DNA of 64,000 bases from Nannocystis sp. RBIL2 (GTDB taxonomy: Bacteria > Myxococcota_A > Polyangia > Nannocystales > Nannocystaceae): the NCBI RefSeq assembly GCF_026626745.1, contig NZ_JAPNJW010000001.1:5192001-5256000 (forward strand). Reading direction: 5' to 3'. Made by a program: the position numbers and the translations under genes. Below, one piece after another: positions 53,156-60,816 of this stretch (its first letter is position 1; each line of letters opens with the position of its first letter). The notes under the pieces are model-generated. The model ran no database searches and was not told the origin of the DNA. It saw only the letters and a list, made by a program, of their open reading frames with translations.

Positions 53156-53821
53156 ATGAAGGCGCTGATCGTCGAGGACGACGTCAAGGTCGCGCTGTTC
53201 ATCGCCCGCGTCCTCTCGGAGGAGGGCTGGGTCACCGACCAGTGCACCCACGGCGCCGACGCGGTGCGCCAGGCTCGCTCGGTCGAGTACGACATCGTCC
53301 TGCTCGACTGGATGCTGCCCGACATCGACGGCCTGGCCGTGTGCCGCGAGCTGCGGCGGGCCGGCTCGGTCGCCCCGATCATCATGTTGACCGCGCGCGG
53401 CGAGGTCTCGGAGCGCGTGCTCGGGCTCGAGGCCGGCGCCGACGACTACGTGGTCAAGCCGTTCGAGATCGACGAGCTGCTGGCGCGGATCAACGCGCTG
53501 CTGCGGCGCACCCAGGGCTTCGGCCGGCTGCAGGTCGGCGCCCTCGAGATCGATCGCCTGCGCCGCGTCGTCACCCTCGACAACAAGCCGGTCGACCTGA
53601 CCGGCCGCGAGTACGCGCTGCTGCTGTGCCTGGCGAGCCAGGAGGGCCGCGTGGTCGCTCGCTCGGAGCTGCTGACCCAGGTGTGGGCCACGCACTTCGA
53701 CCCCGGCTCGAACCTCATCGACGTCCAGATCAGCCGCCTGCGCGACAAGCTCGGCGACCACGCGTGGATGATCGACACCGTGCGCGGCAAGGGCTACCGT
53801 CTGCGGCGCGATCCTCCATGA
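53156..53821 (+). CDS. OmpR/CopR-type response regulator
   Basis: 221 residues. The receiver domain carries the acidic pocket (VEDDVKV), the phospho-acceptor Asp51 in IVLLDWMLPDIDG, and the TAR and VKPFEIDELLARI switch residues. The C-terminal winged helix is OmpR type (VTLDNKPVDLTGREYALLLCLASQEGRVVARSELLTQVW, DVQISRLRDKLG, IDTVRGKGYRL). It resembles CusR/CopR regulators of metal export. It overlaps the sensor kinase start by ATGA and follows the metal pump, so the three form an operon. Confidence 0.95.
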   Translation: MKALIVEDDVKVALFIARVLSEEGWVTDQCTHGADAVRQARSVEYDIVLLDWMLPDIDGLAVCRELRRAGSVAPIIMLTARGEVSERVLGLEAGADDYVVKPFEIDELLARINALLRRTQGFGRLQVGALEIDRLRRVVTLDNKPVDLTGREYALLLCLASQEGRVVARSELLTQVWATHFDPGSNLIDVQISRLRDKLGDHAWMIDTVRGKGYRLRRDPP

Positions 53822-55182
53822 GCCTCCGCGTCCGCTACGTCGTCGCGACCTCGGCCATCACCCTGGTCACGCTCGGCGCCGCGTCGATCGCAGTCACCCT
53901 CGCAGTCAACGCCAGCCAGGAGCACCAGCTCGACCTCGCCCTCGTCCGTGAGGCCCGCGAGGAGGCCGCCGAGGCCGACAAGCTCGGCGGCGACGAGCTC
54001 GCCATCTCCAACCGCCCCGGCCCGTTCGCCAACGACGTCGGCCCGCTCACCAAGTACGCGGTCATCTACGGCCCCGGCGACCGCGTCATCGCCCAGACCC
54101 TGTCGTGGCAGCGCGACCCGCCGGCGCTGTCCGAGCTGCCGCCGCCCGACGGCAACTGCTTCGACCTGTGGTCGGCGCACGAGCACCTGCGCGCCGTCCA
54201 CGTCGACCTGCCCTCGCACGAGGGCTCCTCGCTGCTGCTCGCCGCCCCGCGCGCCGACCTCGACGGCGACGCCCGCTTCCTCGAGCGCGCCATGGCCACC
54301 GGCTTCGCGGTCGCGCTGGTGTGGACCGTCCTCGTCGCGCTCGCCGTCGTCCACCGCCTCACCCGCGACCACCGCACCATCGCCGAGGTCGCCCGCCGCG
54401 TGGCCGCCGGCGACCTCGCCGCCCGCATCGACCTCCAGCACGGCGATCGCGAGATCGTCCAGCTGGCCCGCGACATCGACGCGATGATCGAGCGCCTCGG
54501 CCTGCTGCTCGGCCTGCAGCAGCGCTTCGTCGCCAACGCCGCCCACGAGCTGCGCTCGCCGCTCACCACCCTCTACGGCGAGCTGTCGCACGCGCTCCGC
54601 CGCTCGCGCGACGCCAGCGAGTACGAGCGGGCCATCCGCGAGGCGCTCGAGAGCACCTCGCGCCTGCGCCGCCTCACTGAGGACCTGCTGGCGGTGGCCC
54701 GCATGGGCGCCGCTGGCGACGAGGTCGGCGAGCCGGTCGACATCGCCGAGCTCGGCCAGGAGGCGATCGCTCTGGTCCGCCACGAGAGCGACGCCAAGGG
54801 CGTGACCATCGAGTGGGACGGCCCCGGCGCGCGCGTCGTCGGCCGCGCCCACGACCTGGTACGGCTGATCCGCAACCTGCTCGAGAACGCAGTCCGCCAC
54901 ACCCCGCCGGGCGGCAAGGTCAGCGTCCGCTGCCGCCCCGGCCCCACCCGCGTCGAGCTGCGCGTGCGCGACGAGGGCCCCGGCGTCCCCGCAGCCGAGC
55001 GCGAGCAGATCTTCGAGGCCTTTTACCGGGGCACGCGCGAGCGCGGCGCCAACGACGGCGGCACCGGCCTCGGCCTCACCATCGCTCGCGAGATCGCCCA
55101 CGCCTACGGGGGCCAGGTCGTCGTCGTCGCCGAGGACGGCCCCGGCGCGGTGTTCGCGGTCACGCTCCAGCGCGCCCCCTGA
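53818..55182 (+). CDS. CusS/CopS-like sensor histidine kinase
   Basis: 454 residues, translationally coupled to the regulator. Two transmembrane helices (residues ~8-28 and ~162-182) flank a periplasmic sensing domain of ~130 residues. A HAMP follows (LTRDHRTIAEVARRVAAGDLAARI), then HisKA with FVANAAHELRSPLTTL (His243) and HATPase_c (NLLENAVRHTP, DEGPGVP, GTGLGLTIAREI). The arrangement is that of metal-sensing kinases that phosphorylate OmpR-type regulators. The ligand is unknown, but the neighbouring pump suggests metal ions. The gene ends before a run of short hairpins at 55199-55250. Confidence 0.93.
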   Translation: MSLRVRYVVATSAITLVTLGAASIAVTLAVNASQEHQLDLALVREAREEAAEADKLGGDELAISNRPGPFANDVGPLTKYAVIYGPGDRVIAQTLSWQRDPPALSELPPPDGNCFDLWSAHEHLRAVHVDLPSHEGSSLLLAAPRADLDGDARFLERAMATGFAVALVWTVLVALAVVHRLTRDHRTIAEVARRVAAGDLAARIDLQHGDREIVQLARDIDAMIERLGLLLGLQQRFVANAAHELRSPLTTLYGELSHALRRSRDASEYERAIREALESTSRLRRLTEDLLAVARMGAAGDEVGEPVDIAELGQEAIALVRHESDAKGVTIEWDGPGARVVGRAHDLVRLIRNLLENAVRHTPPGGKVSVRCRPGPTRVELRVRDEGPGVPAAEREQIFEAFYRGTRERGANDGGTGLGLTIAREIAHAYGGQVVVVAEDGPGAVFAVTLQRAP

Positions 55183-55198
55183 GACATTTTTAAAAATC

Positions 55199-55220
55199 AA
55201 CATGCCCGCAAGGGCATGTT
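55199..55220. terminator. Hairpin(s) between convergent genes
   Basis: Perfect arms AACATGCCC/GGGCATGTT around a four-base loop, next to an AT-rich stretch, then a second weaker GCATGTCC/GGGCATGT hairpin up to 55249. It lies between the convergent kinase and small membrane protein genes, so it is probably a bidirectional terminator built from the dispersed repeat. Confidence 0.65.
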
Positions 55221-55253
55221 GCTAAGAGCATGTCCGGAAGGGCATGTCCTGAG

Positions 55254-55688
55254 TCACCGGCGGCGCGCGCCGAGCAGGCCGCCCCACCAGGTCGTCGGGA
55301 ACGCGGTCAGCACCACCGCCACCGGGTACCACTTGGGTCCGAACTCCGGCCCGGCGTCCCAGGTGGCGATCGCCCCCAGCGTGCTGAGCACCACGCCGAT
55401 GCTCCCCAGCACCGCCACGTGGCGCATCGGCCGGTGCCGCGCCAGCCGGCCGGTCAAGAACCCGCCGAGCACCCCGAAGGCCGAGCGATAGGCCAGCGCC
55501 AGCAGGAACAGCGCCGCGTGCATCGGCTGCCCCAGCGGCGGGAAGATCCCGCTCGAGTGCATGAAGGCGTCGGTCGCCACCGACAGCACCACCGTGGTCA
55601 GCAGCCCCGCCAGCACCGGCCCGACCCGCCGCAGCACCGCCGCGACCGGGCCCGACTCCGTGATCCGTGACATTCCGTGGTCTTCCAT
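55254..55688 (-). CDS. Small polytopic membrane protein
   Basis: 144 residues; the ATG at 55688 follows a good ggagaa site. It has about four hydrophobic helices: LAGLLTTVVLSVATDAFM, HAALFLLALAYRSAFGVLGGFLTG, HVAVLGSIGVVLSTLGAIA and YPVAVVLTAFPTTWWGGLL. There are few charged residues in the membrane part and no motif I recognise. Possibly a small transporter or accessory membrane subunit, but no function is supported. It faces the kinase gene convergently. Confidence 0.75.
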   Translation of the reverse strand: MEDHGMSRITESGPVAAVLRRVGPVLAGLLTTVVLSVATDAFMHSSGIFPPLGQPMHAALFLLALAYRSAFGVLGGFLTGRLARHRPMRHVAVLGSIGVVLSTLGAIATWDAGPEFGPKWYPVAVVLTAFPTTWWGGLLGARRR

Positions 55689-55847
55689 GGCCGTTCTCCT
55701 GTCCGTCACCTCCACGTCGAAGCCGGACCGGCCAAATCGACATCGGCCCGCAAGATTTTTTCATGGGGAAGTCTGCGCCCCTCGCGGCGCCTCGCCCGCC
55801 CCATGGCCCGGGGGACATGCCTCGAAAGACATGTCATCGCCGCTCCA

Positions 55848-56921
55848 TCACGCCCCACGCGGTCGCAGCACGCGAAGGACCCCGTGGGTCAGCACGATCG
55901 CAGTGAACTTCACGCTGCGCAGCAGCAGGGCCGGCCAGGAGATCGGCAGCGGCCCCTCGTCGCTGCGGGCAGGGCGCTGGCCGAAGCAGCGGGCCAGGCG
56001 GTCGCCAAGCCGGGAGATCCACGCGACCGAGCGCGGCGCCTCGTGCAGCCCCGACAGCCACGGCGCCGGGATCGACCCGGGACCGCCGGCCGCGCCCGCC
56101 AGCCCGCCGACGATCGCCGCCACTGTGTCGGTGTCCCCGCCGAGGCGCACCGCCAGCTCGACCGCAGCGCCCACGTCGCGCGGCGCGCTCGCCCAGCAGT
56201 ACAGCGCCACCGGCACCGTGTGGTGGATGTAGCCCGACACGCCGTGCACCTGTCCCAAAGAGCAGGCGAACGCCTCCGCCGTCTCGCCGCGCTCCAGGTG
56301 CGCCGCCGCCAGCGCCAGCGCGGTCGCCAGCTCGCGGTCGTCGGTCGCCTCCGCCAGCGCCGACAACAGGCCCGCGGGGTCGTCGGCCGCGTCGTCGTAC
56401 ACGATCGCCGCGGCCGCGCGCGCGACCGCCAGCGCCCCGGCGAGCGCCCGCGGATCGGCGTGGGTCATGCGCGTCGAGCGGGCCACGAACATCTCGAGCC
56501 GCACCGGGTCGTCGCCCACACACACGCCGAGGATCGCGGCCCGCATCGCCGGCCCGTTGCCCGCCGAGTCGACCCCGCTGCGCTCCGGCGACCACCCGAG
56601 CCACAGCCGCACCAGCGCGCGCAGCGTGCCCCAGCCGACGCTGGCAGGCAGGCCGAGCAACCACCCGCGCAGCCGCCACGCGAGCGAGCGGGCGAACGCG
56701 CGGGAGTCGTCCGGCGCGGCCAGCAGCGCCTGCCCAGTCATGCACGCGTGCTCGGTGTCGTCGCTGATCATCCCCCGCGCGCCGATCAGCGCGTGTCGCA
56801 GCGGCCCCGCGCCGACCGCCGCGCCGACCCGCGCCCGCGACAGACCTTCCCACGGCAGGCCGATCGCGTCCCCCACCGCACCCCCGAGCAGGCAGCCGAC
56901 GATCGCGTCTCTCAACTCCAT
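55848..56921 (-). CDS. ADP-ribosylglycohydrolase-like protein
   Basis: 357 residues from the ATG of MELRDAIVGCLLGGAVGDAIG. The ARH (DraG) family motifs are present: GGAVGDAIGLPWEG at the N-terminus, MISDDTEHACMTGQAL (metal ligands), GNGPAMRAAILGVC, and near residue 275 the second metal-binding block GGDTDTVAAIVGGLAGA. The family removes ADP-ribose from proteins or releases related compounds using two Mg ions. It is cytosolic. It is the divergent neighbour of a nucleoside hydrolase across a 426-base regulatory gap, so a joint role in ADP-ribose/nucleoside salvage is possible. Confidence 0.88.
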   Translation of the reverse strand: MELRDAIVGCLLGGAVGDAIGLPWEGLSRARVGAAVGAGPLRHALIGARGMISDDTEHACMTGQALLAAPDDSRAFARSLAWRLRGWLLGLPASVGWGTLRALVRLWLGWSPERSGVDSAGNGPAMRAAILGVCVGDDPVRLEMFVARSTRMTHADPRALAGALAVARAAAAIVYDDAADDPAGLLSALAEATDDRELATALALAAAHLERGETAEAFACSLGQVHGVSGYIHHTVPVALYCWASAPRDVGAAVELAVRLGGDTDTVAAIVGGLAGAAGGPGSIPAPWLSGLHEAPRSVAWISRLGDRLARCFGQRPARSDEGPLPISWPALLLRSVKFTAIVLTHGVLRVLRPRGA

Positions 56922-57347
56922 GCGCACCTCCGGCTCGCTCCACAGCAATTCGCGAGCCACGTCCTCGCGCGACCGCTCGTGGACAGGACGTCACGAGCTC
57001 ACGCGCATCGCCGCCGCCGCGTGCCATCGTGACGCGGCGCAGCGCCGCGACCATCCGGGCCTCGGCCGCATACCCATCATCGCGGCGCCCTCTTTCCTCG
57101 TCGCGCCGACGCTCGCGGCCGCTGACAATTCGTCGCGCAGACCCGCCTGACAATTCGTCGAAATCGATGACCCGAGCCAGCGCAACTTGTCCCGCGACCG
57201 AGTGACCCGAGCCCGATCACCCGCACCGCGGACGTCACCCGCGCTCGATCGCCCGGTCCCCAGGCGGTTCACGCTCGCGCCCGGCGGCCTCACGTTGCGC
57301 TTCTGAGCCCGCACCGGCATCATCCTCGGCCGCGAAAGCGAGGCCCG
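56922..57347 (+). promoter_or_regulatory. Divergent regulatory region with direct repeats
   Basis: A 426-base gene-free gap between the ADP-ribosylglycohydrolase and nucleoside hydrolase genes. It contains a 14-base direct repeat CTGACAATTCGTCG at 57122-57135 and 57147-57160 (25-base period). An 11-base repeat TGACCCGAGCC lies at 57168-57178 and 57203-57213. A 25-base period suggests paired sites for one regulator on the same DNA face. No regulator identified. Confidence 0.45.
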
Positions 57348-58283
57348 ATGATCGACGTGGTTTGGGACATGGAGACCGGAGATCCGGACGACTTCCTCAC
57401 GCTGCTGCTGCTGCTCGGTCACCCGCAGGTCAACCTCAAGGCCGTCGCGGTCACGCCCGGTACGCCCGATCAGGTCGGCGTCGTCCGCCGCGCGCTCGAA
57501 TGGTTCGGCCGCGACATCCCGGTCGGCGCGCACAACCTCGATCATCAGCCGCGCTCGGTCCGCGAGCAGGGCGACCCCGGCGAGGGCCGGCACGGTCCGC
57601 GCGGCGTGTGCGTGTCCTCGTGGCACTACAAGGCCTACGGCGACATCCCGTCGTCGCGCGACGCAGCGCCCGGCGGCGAGGTCCTGCACGCGCACTGCGA
57701 CGAATCGACCACCCTCGTCACCGGCGCGCCGCTCAAGAACCTCGGCGCAGCCATGCGCCTGCCGAACTTCCGCGTCGGGCGCCTCGTCGTCCAGGGCGGC
57801 TTCGCCGGCGAGGGCGTGGTCCCGCCCGAGCGCCAGCTCGACAAGTTCCGCGGCCTCGTCACCTGCCCGACCTACAACCTCAACGGCGACCCGCGCTCGG
57901 CCGAGGCCGCGCTCGTCCACCCGGGCATCGGCGTGCGCCGCTTCGTCTCCAAGAACGTGTGCCACGGCGTGTACTACGACGCCGACATGCACTCCGCCGT
58001 GGCCGCGGTGAAGCACCGCAGCCCGTCGCTGCAGCGGATCTGGCAGGGCATGGAGGTCTACCTCGACAAGTCGCCCGAGGGTAAGAAGTTCCACGATCCG
58101 CTCGCGGCCTGCTGCGCGATCGACGAGGCGATCGGCGAGTGGGCCGAGGTCGAGCTGTTCCGGGCCCGCGGCGGCTGGGGCTCACGCCCGAGCCCGGGCT
58201 CGAACACGTGGATCATCACCGGCTACGACCACGACCGCTTCGTGCGCACGCTGCTGGCCGCGGGCGCCGAGCCTGCTGTCTGA
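57348..58283 (+). CDS. Nucleoside hydrolase-like protein
   Basis: 311 residues. It opens MIDVVWDMETGDPDDFLTLLLLLGHP, a variant of the inosine-uridine nucleoside hydrolase DxDxGxDD calcium motif (Asp7, Asp12, Asp14, Asp15). TLVTGAPLKNLGAAM, RLVVQGGFAGEGVV and a late FHDPLAACCAID complete the core; this His-Asp pair fits the family's C-terminal ligand site. Members cleave N-glycosidic bonds of nucleosides and are cytosolic. The first motif is not the exact consensus (WDMETGDPDD), so the substrate may differ from standard nucleosides. Confidence 0.88.
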   Translation: MIDVVWDMETGDPDDFLTLLLLLGHPQVNLKAVAVTPGTPDQVGVVRRALEWFGRDIPVGAHNLDHQPRSVREQGDPGEGRHGPRGVCVSSWHYKAYGDIPSSRDAAPGGEVLHAHCDESTTLVTGAPLKNLGAAMRLPNFRVGRLVVQGGFAGEGVVPPERQLDKFRGLVTCPTYNLNGDPRSAEAALVHPGIGVRRFVSKNVCHGVYYDADMHSAVAAVKHRSPSLQRIWQGMEVYLDKSPEGKKFHDPLAACCAIDEAIGEWAEVELFRARGGWGSRPSPGSNTWIITGYDHDRFVRTLLAAGAEPAV

Positions 58284-58492
58284 AAGGACAGGTCGCCGAT
58301 CCTCGCGCGCTCTCCTCCGTGTCACGCTCACGGGCCGACGACCGCGCGAGATGACCTGACCTCACACGCCGGGCCGACGACCTCGCGATAGGCCGCAACC
58401 TCGCCCCCACCTCCTCCTCCCGCCGTCACCGCCCCTTCGCGCCCGGCCTCGCGTGACCCTCGCGCGGCCTGGCGTGCTACAACGCCAGCAGC

Positions 58493-59344
58493 GTGGAGGT
58501 CGCGCGCACCACACACGGGCCCTTCGAGCGGCTGTCGTTCGCCTTCGACACGCCGACCGGTCGCAGCCAGCACTCCGTCTACCGCCTCGGCGACACCTTG
58601 ATCGACGCGGGAGGCACGGTCGCCACGGCAGAGCTGCTCGCGCTCCTGCGCGGACGACCGCCGCGGCGGATCGTCTGCACTCACCAGCACGAGGATCACG
58701 TCGGCAACATCGCCGCGATCCGCCGCGCCTTCGGCGACCTGCCGGTGTTCGTCCCGCGCCATCACGTCCCGATCGTCACCACGACCGCGCGGATCCCCGA
58801 GTACCGCGCCATCTTCTGGGGCCACCCCGAGCCCAGCGGCCCCGTCGAGCCGTACGACCCCGGGGCCGTCTTCGAGGACAGCTCCGTCGCCCTCGAGGCG
58901 GTCCTCACCCCCGGCCACACCCCCCATCACATCACCTTCGTCGCCCGCGACGGCGCCGCCACCTACGCCCTCACCGCCGACCTCTACACCTCGCGCCCGC
59001 TCGAGGGCTGGTTCGAGTCGGCCGCCGACGACATGGTCGCCTCCCTGCGCCGCATCGCCGCCCGCGCCCCCGACCTCGTCGTGTTGCCGACCCACGGCAG
59101 GATCAAGCCCGACGGCGCACGTGTCCTTTCGGACATGGCCGAGTGGATCGAGCGCGAGGCCGAGCGGGTCCGCGAGGCCGCCGACCGCCTCGACACCCGC
59201 GACCCGCGGGCCCTCGCCGCCGCCCTCTACGAAGGCCTCGGGCCCGACATCGCCGACCTCGGCTCCGGCGGCGAGATCTCCCGCGCCGGCTTCGTGCGCT
59301 CGATCCTCCGCCCGAACCGCGGCCTGCCCGTCACTCCGCCGTGA
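58493..59344 (+). CDS. MBL-fold metallo-hydrolase
   Basis: 283 residues from a GTG start. A glyoxalase II-like beta-lactamase fold has the metal motif THQHEDHVGNI (HxHxDH) at residues ~63-70, a further His in LTPGHTPHHITF, and the metal-bridging Asp in ALTADLYTS. Its last His is in LPTHGRIKP. It is cytosolic; the C-terminal helical extension (ERVREAADRLDTRDPRALAAALYEGL) resembles that of MBL proteins acting on small thioesters or quinolines. The substrate is unknown. It ends 7 bases before the stop of the convergent anchored protein. Confidence 0.85.
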   Translation: MEVARTTHGPFERLSFAFDTPTGRSQHSVYRLGDTLIDAGGTVATAELLALLRGRPPRRIVCTHQHEDHVGNIAAIRRAFGDLPVFVPRHHVPIVTTTARIPEYRAIFWGHPEPSGPVEPYDPGAVFEDSSVALEAVLTPGHTPHHITFVARDGAATYALTADLYTSRPLEGWFESAADDMVASLRRIAARAPDLVVLPTHGRIKPDGARVLSDMAEWIEREAERVREAADRLDTRDPRALAAALYEGLGPDIADLGSGGEISRAGFVRSILRPNRGLPVTPP

Positions 59345-59351
59345 GCTTCGC

Positions 59352-60188
59352 TCACCGCCGCGGGTCGCGGATCGACAGGATCTGGATCCGGTCGTCCTCC
59401 TGCATCAGCTCGACCTTCATCAGCCGCACCGACCGCTCGCAGTTCAGGTGGATGAACGTGCCGCGCACGCTGACGAGGTCGGGCTCGCCGAGCGAGCAGT
59501 CGCCGTGCTTCGAGCGCACGTCGAGCAGGAACCGGCGGATCTTCTCCTCCTCGAACTTCTCGCTGAAGCTGCGGCGAAACAGCGCCGGGTCCCACTGGTC
59601 GTACAGCCGCATCACCGTCTCGGCGGCCTCGCGCACCGGCTCGGCCAGCTCGATGCCCCGCGCGGCCATCATGAGGCCGGGGATCTTGCCGGTCTCCGGC
59701 GACAGGGAGAACTGCGCCTCGAGCTGTCCGTGCTCGCACGTGTAGCGGTAGCGCACCGCGTCGTCCTTCACCATCATCGGCTCGCCGGCCCCGCACTCGC
59801 CCACGCGGGCCCGCAACCACTGCACCCACTCCTCCAGGCCTGCCGACGGTCTTTCGAAGAGACCCGCGGCCGCGTCGAGGTCGAACTCGTTGAACAGCGC
59901 GATCACCTGCCCCGCCACCTGCGCCTGCTCGTGACTCGGCGGCTGCGGCACCTGCGACAGCAGCTCGACGAGCCCCTCCGTAAAGCCAGCCAGCCTGCGA
60001 TTCAATAATGGGGAGACATCCCCGGCCTCCGTCACCGTGCCATGCGCCGAGTGTGATTCGGTCTCGGCTCGCGGGCCCGCGCCCTCGGTCGTCGAGCCAT
60101 CGGCCGTCGACGGTGCTCCGCCGGCGAAGAAGATCGCCAGCCCGATCCCGACCAGAGACATCACGAGCAAAGTCAGACGTAAGCGCAT
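59352..60188 (-). CDS. Anchored hypothetical protein
   Basis: 278 residues from the ATG of MRLRLTLLVMSLVGIGLAIFFAGGAP, a signal anchor. After a Ser/Thr/Glu linker the rest contains two alpha/beta modules. Each has a conserved-looking C-containing core: RARVGECGAGEPMMVKDDAVRYRYTCEHGQLEAQFSL and VRSKHGDCSLGEPDLVSVRGTFIHLNCERSVRLMKVEL. These look like a duplicated domain (GxCxxGEP...x(10-15)...C). The duplication suggests disulphide-linked NTF2-like folds, but no function can be assigned. Probably periplasmic. Confidence 0.7.
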   Translation of the reverse strand: MRLRLTLLVMSLVGIGLAIFFAGGAPSTADGSTTEGAGPRAETESHSAHGTVTEAGDVSPLLNRRLAGFTEGLVELLSQVPQPPSHEQAQVAGQVIALFNEFDLDAAAGLFERPSAGLEEWVQWLRARVGECGAGEPMMVKDDAVRYRYTCEHGQLEAQFSLSPETGKIPGLMMAARGIELAEPVREAAETVMRLYDQWDPALFRRSFSEKFEEEKIRRFLLDVRSKHGDCSLGEPDLVSVRGTFIHLNCERSVRLMKVELMQEDDRIQILSIRDPRR

Positions 60189-60246
60189 ATTCGTTTTTAA
60201 AAGATATCCGATGTCATCGCTGGCCACGAGCCCAGGCCGCGCGAGC

Positions 60247-60759
60247 TCAGACCGGTCGGGCCATGAACGTCCGCCGGCTCTCGTCGAGCCCGCGGGCCAC
60301 ATGCTCTTGCCGGATCTCCGCGAGACCCTCGGTCAGCGCAGCGTCGGCGATGTCCACGAAGCCCAGGCGCCGGTAGTACGGCGCGTTCCATGGCACGTCG
60401 CGGAACGTCGACAGCGTCAGGCGAACCAGGCCGATCAGACGCGCCTGTTCGGCGGCCGCGTTTAGCAGCGCCGCGCCGATTCGCCGACGCTCGAACGCCG
60501 GCAGGACATCGATCTGCTCGATGTAGAGGCCGTCCTCGACGGGCCGGAACATCACGAACGCCACCGGAGCGCCCTCGCACTCGGCCACCAGCAGCCCGCC
60601 GCTGGCGATCCGCGCCGCCAGCACTGCCGCGGGCGAGGGCTCGTCGTCCACCAGCTCGTCCATGATGCCGACGAAGCGCCGGGCCGACGCGCGTTCGATG
60701 GCGCGGACCGCCTCGATCTCGGCGAGGCGGACGGGGCGGATCGCGTAGGTCATATTCAC
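60247..60759 (-). CDS. GNAT N-acetyltransferase
   Basis: 170 residues. The GNAT fold is visible: MTYAIRPVRLAEIEAVRAIERAS, then AFVMFRPVEDGLYIEQIDVLPAFERRRIGAALLNAAAEQARLIGLVRLTLSTF (motif A with RRRIG, the acetyl-CoA pyrophosphate loop) and NAPYYRRLGFVDI (motif B, Y-GF). It acetylates amines using acetyl-CoA; the substrate is unknown. It is a stand-alone gene with its own short spacers. Confidence 0.92.
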   Translation of the reverse strand: MNMTYAIRPVRLAEIEAVRAIERASARRFVGIMDELVDDEPSPAAVLAARIASGGLLVAECEGAPVAFVMFRPVEDGLYIEQIDVLPAFERRRIGAALLNAAAEQARLIGLVRLTLSTFRDVPWNAPYYRRLGFVDIADAALTEGLAEIRQEHVARGLDESRRTFMARPV

Positions 60760-60816
60760 GTCTCTCGTATCAGGGACTGGGGTTCGGGATCCACCGAAGC
60801 ACCGGCCGCCTCGCTC

